DNA from: Anaerolineales bacterium
GTDB taxonomy: Bacteria > Chloroflexota > Anaerolineae > Anaerolineales > Villigracilaceae
Direction: 5' to 3'
Assembly (NCBI GenBank): GCA_013140605.1
Contig: JABFSL010000001.1
Location: 123,707 to 187,706, forward strand
Length of the DNA: 64,000 bases
Shown in pieces: positions 57,543 to 64,000 of the stretch. The notes beneath the pieces are model-generated. The model worked only from the letters and a program-made list of their open reading frames with translations. It searched no databases and was not told the origin of the DNA. How positions within the stretch are numbered: the stretch's first letter is position 1; every line of letters begins with the position of its first letter. The position numbers were made by a program, and so were the translations under genes.

Positions 57543-59125
57543 TAGATGCCGTCCTTCAATGCAAGTTCTGCGGCGAATTTGCCGGGCGAGCCCATGATGC
57601 CGCCGCCCGGATGCGCCCCCGAGCCTGCAAGGTAATAGCCTTTGATGGGCGTGCGGAAGCCTGACCATTTTGTGGCGGGGCGCATGAAGAAGAGTTGATG
57701 CAGCAGCAGCTCGCCGTGGAAGATGTTGCCGCCGGTGATGCCTGAAATGCTTTCGATGTCCAATGGCGTGAGGACTTGTTTGCCGATGATCGCGCGGCGA
57801 ATGTTCGGCGCGTAGCGCTCGATGGTGGAGATGACCGCTTCGCCGAAGGCTTCGCGCTTGGTGTCGTCCCAGCCGCCTTCGATATCGTACGGCGCGTACT
57901 GCACAAAACACGACATGACATGCTTGCCGGGAGGCGCCATGTCGGGGTCGATCATCGAGGGGAAGATCATGTCGACGTACGGCTCTTTCGCAAAGCGACC
58001 ATACTTCGCGTCGTCGTAGGCGCGTTCGATGTAATCAATGCTCGGGCTGATGGAAACCGCGCCGCGATGCAGAACGTTCGAGTCGGGTAACGCGGTGAAT
58101 TTTGGAAGTTCGCTCAGCGCGATGTTGACCTTGCCTGAAGAACCGCGCGTGCGGAATTTTTTGATCGAGTGAGTTAGATCATCGGGTAGATATTTTTGGT
58201 CAACGAGTTTTAAGAATGTAACGAACGGGTCAGCGGAGGAAAGGACTGCCTTCGCATAAATCTCATCGCCGTTTTCGAGCGCGACTCCGACTGCGCGTCC
58301 ACCTTTAACGATGACCTGCTTCACGGTTGCGTTGAGTCTGATCTCAGCCCCGAACGCTCGCGCCGAACTTGCGATGGATTCGGCGATACCGCCTGTGCCG
58401 CCTTTTGCGAATCCCCAGGCGCGGAACGCGCCGTCAATTTCGCCCATGTAATGATGCAGCAAAACATACGCGGTGCTTGGTGAGCGCGGACCTAAGAACG
58501 TGCCAATGATTCCGCTGGCGGATTTTGTTCCCAGCAGCGCGTCGGTCTCGAACCATTCTTCGAGCATGTCCGCCGCGGATTGGGTCATGATCTTTGAGAG
58601 ACCATACAATTCCTTTTCGGTCAGTGTCGAAGCGAATTGACCGAGTTTGAGCAGTCCCATTAAATCTTTGGGACTCAACGAAGTCGGGTCGGGAGGTAAC
58701 ATGCCCAAAATGGGCTTGATGGCTTTCGCAAGGCGTGCCATGCGGCGGCCATACTCGTCATAGGCTTCAGCATCCTTGGGTGAGTGACGATAGATTTCGC
58801 GGCGGGTGGTGTCGTGATCGTCCCAGCCTGCAATGTAGTCGCCATTGTCCATGGGAGTGAAGGTGCTGGGCAGCGGCAAAATTTTCAAGCCGTGCTGGGG
58901 AAGTTTCAAGTCGCGGATGATCTCGGGGCGTAATAAACTCACCACATAAGAGAATTCCGTGAATTTGAATCCAGGGATTATCTCTTCAGTGATCGTCGCC
59001 CCGCCGACCATGTGTCTGCGTTCGAGCACAACAACTTTCTTGCCCGCGCGCGCCAGATATGCGGCAGCAACAAGTCCGTTGTGCCCACCGCCGATGATGA
59101 TTGCGTCGTAATTATTATTTGTCAT
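57542..59125 (-). CDS. NAD(P)/FAD-dependent oxidoreductase, phytoene desaturase/PYROXD2-like (copy 1)
   Basis: YDAIIIGGGHNGLVAAAYLARAGKKVVVLERRHMVGGA; overlaps next gene by one nt (TAATG). Confidence 0.93.
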   Translation of the reverse strand: MTNNNYDAIIIGGGHNGLVAAAYLARAGKKVVVLERRHMVGGATITEEIIPGFKFTEFSYVVSLLRPEIIRDLKLPQHGLKILPLPSTFTPMDNGDYIAGWDDHDTTRREIYRHSPKDAEAYDEYGRRMARLAKAIKPILGMLPPDPTSLSPKDLMGLLKLGQFASTLTEKELYGLSKIMTQSAADMLEEWFETDALLGTKSASGIIGTFLGPRSPSTAYVLLHHYMGEIDGAFRAWGFAKGGTGGIAESIASSARAFGAEIRLNATVKQVIVKGGRAVGVALENGDEIYAKAVLSSADPFVTFLKLVDQKYLPDDLTHSIKKFRTRGSSGKVNIALSELPKFTALPDSNVLHRGAVSISPSIDYIERAYDDAKYGRFAKEPYVDMIFPSMIDPDMAPPGKHVMSCFVQYAPYDIEGGWDDTKREAFGEAVISTIERYAPNIRRAIIGKQVLTPLDIESISGITGGNIFHGELLLHQLFFMRPATKWSGFRTPIKGYYLAGSGAHPGGGIMGSPGKFAAELALKDGI

Positions 59126-59139
59126 GGATGATTCCTTTT

Positions 59140-60234
59140 TTATTTTGGAAACTGTTGAGAAAATCCATCATCGAAAATATCCTTTGGGAAAGATGGAACA
59201 TTGTTATTTTCGGTATGAAATACCAGAAAATTAGGGCGAGAGAAACGTGGGTCAAAATTCTCGCAGAAGACAACTGCGCTAAATTCAGGAAACTTTGAAA
59301 GGACACGCCTGTTTATCTCGGATTCCAATTTATCTATATTGGAAAAATACTCGAAGAGAAGGTTTTGTTCTAGAAATATCACAACAAGCCTAATAACTTT
59401 CTCAGGCTTAGATTCGCGATACAGTAATTGATCTTTTATTTGCTTTTGAGCCTTCCGACAAACTCCTTTTCCTTCAATAGATTCCCAATTCACACCAAGA
59501 TCTGAATTAGGCAACACTTCGATCTTCAAGCCCTTTTCTGCAAGTCTCACAAATATTTGATTGTGTATATATCGCCCATCCGCACGTGCTTTTCTGTATT
59601 CACCGTATATGAAATGGAAGTCCCCATTTACATTCCAATCAGGCGAGATTTTTCCAGCGCCGATAAGACTTAATTTGTCAATTAAGTGGTTAACAAACCC
59701 TTGTAATTCTTCTTGCGTCCAAGAAAATGGGTCACTTCTATAAATTGTTACTGCCAGAGGGAAGTTACCAACTGTTGATTCTTCTAGTAATTTTTTAATT
59801 TTCTTGGCTTTTTCTTCTTCTAGCACACCTGTATTTCGCTCGTTATCAGGATAATCTATTTTACCGTTGGCAAGTTCCAGTTGTTCACAAGTAACAGTGA
59901 GATTTGTATTTTGTTTCTTCGCTTCTTCCTTCCACTGTTCAAATTCAAGGCGATTAACATATTTCCAATCGCTCTCTGAAAGGTCTCCCGTTGGAGAGTC
60001 TGGCCTCTTTACTTCACATATACATACAAGGTTTTTTCCAACAATGCGAAAATCTGGGGTGCCTTCTTTTTCTATTTTCTTAGGCTTTCCAACGCACAAT
60101 CTTTCTACAATCAAGCCACGAGATTCAAAATAGTCCGCCATGATTTTTTCATCAGGATTCAATTCACAATCTGTATGTTTTGATTCAGGAAACTTTGCAC
60201 ACTCTTTTTTCATACAATTTCCTATGTTTATCAT
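59140..60234 (-). CDS. Orphan protein with PD-(D/E)XK-like nuclease signature
   Basis: EGTPDFRIVGKNLVCICEVKRPDSP; low GC relative to neighbours. Confidence 0.6.
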   Translation of the reverse strand: MINIGNCMKKECAKFPESKHTDCELNPDEKIMADYFESRGLIVERLCVGKPKKIEKEGTPDFRIVGKNLVCICEVKRPDSPTGDLSESDWKYVNRLEFEQWKEEAKKQNTNLTVTCEQLELANGKIDYPDNERNTGVLEEEKAKKIKKLLEESTVGNFPLAVTIYRSDPFSWTQEELQGFVNHLIDKLSLIGAGKISPDWNVNGDFHFIYGEYRKARADGRYIHNQIFVRLAEKGLKIEVLPNSDLGVNWESIEGKGVCRKAQKQIKDQLLYRESKPEKVIRLVVIFLEQNLLFEYFSNIDKLESEINRRVLSKFPEFSAVVFCENFDPRFSRPNFLVFHTENNNVPSFPKDIFDDGFSQQFPK

Positions 60235-60270
60235 CTCTTCTTCACAAGTTCATAGAACCTGCTGGTTTCG

Positions 60271-60299
60271 ACACCTGCACTTGCGTGCGGTGCAAGTGT
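60271..60299. repeat. Family B palindrome
   Basis: acacctgcacttgcgtgcggtgcaagtgt; reverse complement identical to 28075-28103. Confidence 0.9.
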
Positions 60300-60362
60300 A
60301 CGCCCTTCGCTAGCGCTCAGGGCCACTCAACTAGCCACTGATCACTGATTACTAATTACTGA

Positions 60363-61559
60363 TTACTTCTTTTTCCACTCTGGCTCATAGAACGGCAACT
60401 TGACCACTTTCGCGGGCGCGTGCTTGCGTTGATGTTCGACGGTGATTTCCATTCTCACATCCGTACCGAGTTCGTAATATGGTTTCTGCAAATGCGCGAG
60501 CGCGATGTACTTCTTCAACAGCGGCGACCATGAAGCCGTGGACGCGTATCCCACCTGCACATTGCCAACCAAAATCGGCATACTGGCGCGGATCGCTGTG
60601 CCCGGAATTTGCGGCGGCAGGCCCACTTCGGCGTACAACTGCTCCATGCCGACCCAGTCAATCTCGATGCCAACCATCTTCCACGCTGAGCCTTCGTGCT
60701 TCTCTTTTTCCAGCGCCTTGCGCCCAACGAAGTAGCCGGGCTTATCAAGTGCAACTGTCCAATCGAGTCCCAGCTCAAAGGGAGATGACTTCTGCGATTC
60801 GATCCACGCATGGCCCGAAGAGGTGTAATCCACATCGAGCATGAACAGCCCTGCTTCGACGCGTGCCATATCGAGCGCGAGGATTCCCACGGGCGTGATC
60901 CCGTAATCCTGTCCCGCTTCCATCAACACGTCCCAAACCTTGATCGCGTCCTTCGCGTCCATCCAAATCTCATAGCCAAGGTCACCTGTGTAACCAGTTC
61001 TTGAAATGGTGACTTCGACTCCGCCAAGTTTATTTTTTATCAGACGAAAATATTTCAGCCCATCGAGATCGGATTCGCAAACGCGGTTCAAAACGACCCG
61101 TGAGTTGGGTCCCTGCAAACTGAGAGACGCCACGCTGTCAGAGACTTCGCTGATCTCCACGTCGAGTCCGACCGCATTCATCATCAGCCAGCGGATGTTC
61201 GGCTCCGCGGCAGTGAGGCGGAAGGTAGTCTCATCCATCCGCGCAACGGTGCCGTCATCGATCAGCTTGCCTTCATCATCGCACCAGCCTGTGTAGTAGA
61301 CTTGTCCCACGCTCATCTTGTGGATGTCCCGCGTGGTGACGCGATGAAGCAGGTTGGCCGCGTCCTTACCTTTGATCATATACTTCATCAAAGGGGTCAC
61401 ATCGATCAACGCCGCCGCATTGCGAATGGCCCAATACTCGCGGTCAATGGTCAGCTCATACGAGCCGACGACAAAATATCCCGCCCAACGCCGCCAATTC
61501 TGCGGCTGGCACAACGCGGACGTTCGTTCATGAAATGGGGTGTAGCGTAGTTTTTCCAT
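60363..61559 (-). CDS. Aminomethyltransferase-family (GcvT-like) protein
   Basis: LLHRVTTRDIHKMSVGQVYYTGWCDDEGKLIDDGTVARM, SRTGYTGDLGYEIWM. Confidence 0.88.
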   Translation of the reverse strand: MEKLRYTPFHERTSALCQPQNWRRWAGYFVVGSYELTIDREYWAIRNAAALIDVTPLMKYMIKGKDAANLLHRVTTRDIHKMSVGQVYYTGWCDDEGKLIDDGTVARMDETTFRLTAAEPNIRWLMMNAVGLDVEISEVSDSVASLSLQGPNSRVVLNRVCESDLDGLKYFRLIKNKLGGVEVTISRTGYTGDLGYEIWMDAKDAIKVWDVLMEAGQDYGITPVGILALDMARVEAGLFMLDVDYTSSGHAWIESQKSSPFELGLDWTVALDKPGYFVGRKALEKEKHEGSAWKMVGIEIDWVGMEQLYAEVGLPPQIPGTAIRASMPILVGNVQVGYASTASWSPLLKKYIALAHLQKPYYELGTDVRMEITVEHQRKHAPAKVVKLPFYEPEWKKK

Positions 61560-61574
61560 AATTAAACTTCCTTT

Positions 61575-62243
61575 CTAAATAAGTTCGAAGAGTCTTCTAT
61601 CAACAAAACCCCAAAAATTTTCTTGATGATATATTTCTCTTGTTTCATGATCCCAATCAACCGTTGTCAATTCTCCAGTTTTCAGCTTGTAAAAACATTG
61701 CTGATTTCCCAGCCCGTCGGGGAAAAACTGCAATAGATATTTAGGGTCAATGGCGAAATTAAAATCCGGGTCATCTTTAAAAAATGAATTAAGCGTATCC
61801 AATTTGTTGTCTGGCAAAATACAGTGTGAACTCCAAAATATTTCCAATGACCACAGGGTCCCAAAACCATTATGAACTGAGTAGAAAACTCTTAAATCAT
61901 CAGGCAACTCCCATCCATCTGAAATTACATTCACAGGTAAGATTGGCGTATTAGTTGGCTCTCCACCGCATAAAAATGTGTCTTCATCTATCGCGTAAAT
62001 CAAGAACCATTTGTTGCTTTCCAGAAGAGCATAAATACTTTGGCAATTCTCAATCAGACGATCAAGAGTAATGGGAATTGCTATTGGTTGAAATATGTTT
62101 TTGATGAAATCTTTTTGGACTTGTTTTTGAACAATTTGCCAAGGACATTCCAGCGGAAAACTACCATATTCAAATAATTCAAATGAACTTTCATGCCAAT
62201 AATTTTTTAGGTGTTGAATAATTTTTAAACCCAGAGAGTTCAT
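61575..62243 (-). CDS. SMI1/KNR4 (SUKH)-type protein
   Basis: LPDDLRVFYSVHNGFGTL...YLLQFFPDGLGNQQCFYKLKTGELTTVDWDHETREIYHQENFWGFVDRRLFEL. Confidence 0.65.
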   Translation of the reverse strand: MNSLGLKIIQHLKNYWHESSFELFEYGSFPLECPWQIVQKQVQKDFIKNIFQPIAIPITLDRLIENCQSIYALLESNKWFLIYAIDEDTFLCGGEPTNTPILPVNVISDGWELPDDLRVFYSVHNGFGTLWSLEIFWSSHCILPDNKLDTLNSFFKDDPDFNFAIDPKYLLQFFPDGLGNQQCFYKLKTGELTTVDWDHETREIYHQENFWGFVDRRLFELI

Positions 62244-62258
62244 ATTGTTTTGCTCTCA

Positions 62259-62609
62259 TTAAGATTTATTTGAATATTCCGCCGGTGCAAAGAACACGAT
62301 CACCGTCAACTCTTCCTCGATCGAGTGGAAGCGATGCTCCACATTCTTTGCCACATACACAATGGACCCCACCTGCACGGCGAGATTCTCGTCTGCAACC
62401 TTGATCTGCGCTCTGCCGCTCACTATGTAATAGACCTCATCCTCTGTGTGCGGTGACTGGGGATCTGTCCCGCCGGCGGGGAGAACGTATAGTCCCATGC
62501 TCAAGTCCGTGACTTTGAGGAATTCGAGATACAGTTTGTCCGAGTCGGCTCGTTGGGATATAAGTTGGGGGAGTTCATAAGCTTGCATGGGATGCTCCTG
62601 AATGGGCAA
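62259..62609 (-). CDS. Cupin-domain protein
   Basis: GTDPQSPHTEDEVYYIVSGRAQI...VAKNVEHRFHSIEEELTVIVFFAP. Confidence 0.93.
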   Translation of the reverse strand: MPIQEHPMQAYELPQLISQRADSDKLYLEFLKVTDLSMGLYVLPAGGTDPQSPHTEDEVYYIVSGRAQIKVADENLAVQVGSIVYVAKNVEHRFHSIEEELTVIVFFAPAEYSNKS

Positions 62610-62803
62610 AATTGTATATTATATATAATTTTAAGACAATGGACATTTGTCACTTTAAGTTATTTTGAACGCCAGAAACTCGGTCAATTTCTCCTCCATT
62701 TTTGACCTAGTAAATAGTTCACATGACCTACATAATAGGTCATGTAGTAATGACAACAAAAAAGGCAGACCAATGATCTGCCTTGAGTTTGAAAGCTATA
62801 GAA

Positions 62804-63361
62804 TTACTTCCAGTCGCCCAATTCCTCTTCAAGTTTTTCGATCAACTTGATATATTTTTCAGTGCCTTCCTTTAAACTCCCTTCGAAGACAATATTATTC
62901 ATTTCTTCAGAGACTTTATGTTCTTCTTCCACAGAAATGGTTTGCTCCAACAGCGGGTAGATCAGGTTCTTGAGCCGCTCCAAATGCTGACGGACTGTGG
63001 ATGTGTATTCGCTGGTGGCCCAGCCTACATCGGAGCGGGCAACTTCATCACCTGACTGCCAATGGTTTGCGGCTTTTAATATGATCTCAGCTGAATCATG
63101 GCTTTTCTGCTGGTCATTTCTGATTGCGGCAATAGGACCGCCATCGGCAGGGAAGCCACCTTCATCCAGGGCCTTTATGAGCAGCTCCTCCTTGCGAAAG
63201 AATCCCTCTTCAATAAATTCCTTTATAAAACTGTGCGCCGTGATGAAGAAAATGGGACGGGCACGTTTACTGGTGCTTAACATCACTGAACCACTTCCAA
63301 GCACGGCAAGGAAACGGGTAATGGCTTCCTGGTCGGCGCGTAAATATTTTGTAATGCGCAT
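62804..63361 (-). CDS. Hemerythrin-HHE-like protein
   Basis: ITAHSFIKEFIEEGFFRKEELL...RQHLERLKNLIYPLLEQTISVEEEHKVSEEM. Confidence 0.6.
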   Translation of the reverse strand: MRITKYLRADQEAITRFLAVLGSGSVMLSTSKRARPIFFITAHSFIKEFIEEGFFRKEELLIKALDEGGFPADGGPIAAIRNDQQKSHDSAEIILKAANHWQSGDEVARSDVGWATSEYTSTVRQHLERLKNLIYPLLEQTISVEEEHKVSEEMNNIVFEGSLKEGTEKYIKLIEKLEEELGDWK

Positions 63362-63653
63362 ATGTTTCCCTGATCTTTATTGGATTTGTAATTTCGCGGA
63401 GTATACCACGCTGTAAAAGGGAAGGGTGCTTCTATTGCCGTGGGATCCATTATCCGTTTCGAGCAAAGCGTACGAAGCGCGAAGGCTTATTGATAGCAGC
63501 AACTGTAATGAAGATAGCGATTATAAGAGATCATTTTCAATATTTTATGTGATTTTTAACACAATAAAGCGTTCTACTATCCGAAATATCTAATCTGAAG
63601 GCCATATTTGGGGGGCATTGTTTAGACAAGTAGGCATTAGAAATCCACTTACC

Positions 63654-64000
63654 TGTGGATAAGTGCCTGCAATCTGTGGAGAACTACCCTGCCCTGTGGA
63701 CAATATGCCCATTTGTTCGAATATTTAATTGAAAACTATAAAAAGCCCACCCCCATATATGGGGGGTATTATTCTTATTGCCCAAAATATAGAAATCTTC
63801 AAAAAACATGGTTTCAGACATTTTTTCTGTGGAGAAGTTTGCCGTGAACTCTCCACAGGAGTCGAATGCTTGAAAACGGAATCAGGCCGCAGGTCTGGGG
63901 GAAAGCGCGGCAGAGTCTCCACGGGTGGTGATGATTCGGTTTTGTCCACAGTATCCACAGGCCCTACTACTATTACGATTCCATATAAATATATATATAC
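63654..64000. other. Putative chromosomal origin (oriC): DnaA-box cluster and AT-rich tract
   Basis: TGTGGATAA 63654, TGTGGAGAA 63675, TGTGGACAA 63695, TGTGGAGAA 63828, CTCTCCACA 63849, TTGTCCACA 63942, GTATCCACA 63951; ccatataaatatatatatac at the end. Confidence 0.8.

Noticed and set aside
57543-57911. 370-bp N-terminal extension of the oxidoreductase ORF
   Set aside because: It overlaps the upstream gene C-terminus in another frame; MKTYDTIIIGAGHNG at 57542 is the natural start
63725-63958. 77-aa reverse ORF in the origin region
   Set aside because: Covers DnaA boxes and a palindrome and has no homology-like pattern

Overview
This looks like a chromosomal segment from a Chloroflexota bacterium, probably Anaerolineae-like; the taxonomy is inferred from gene content and repeat style only. 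Most of it is housekeeping or metabolic: a NarL-type two-component cluster with tandem kinases, MFS, DinB proteins, a sigma factor, lipA, nfeD, pstSCAB, an Rrf2 regulator, cysK/cysE, carbamate kinase, folP, a PBP1-like protein, pfkA, rnz, ftsK, a B12-binding mutase subunit plus meaB, prs, mutM, ogt, a tyrA-like gene, nadK, recN, two PYROXD2-like oxidoreductases, a GcvT-like protein, two tRNAs and a putative oriC at the right end. The most unusual items are: (1) a Cas4-type nuclease split between two membrane-anchored proteins with a helical-repeat gene between them and no CRISPR array; (2) a decayed NpmA/KamB-type 16S rRNA A1408 methyltransferase gene lacking its SAM-binding motif, preceded by a short leader ORF and hairpins; (3) small palindromes with conserved flanks and apex but different, perfectly paired stems, one inserted in frame in a protein; (4) a terminator-promoter cassette repeated in front of three consecutive genes; (5) a PBP1-like protein whose glycosyltransferase and transpeptidase motifs both look degenerate; (6) a structured leader upstream of cysK; (7) dispersed 7-nt and 8-nt periodic repeats. 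No rRNA operon, CRISPR array, complete IS transposase or prophage was seen. All homology calls come from reading translations and no search was run.
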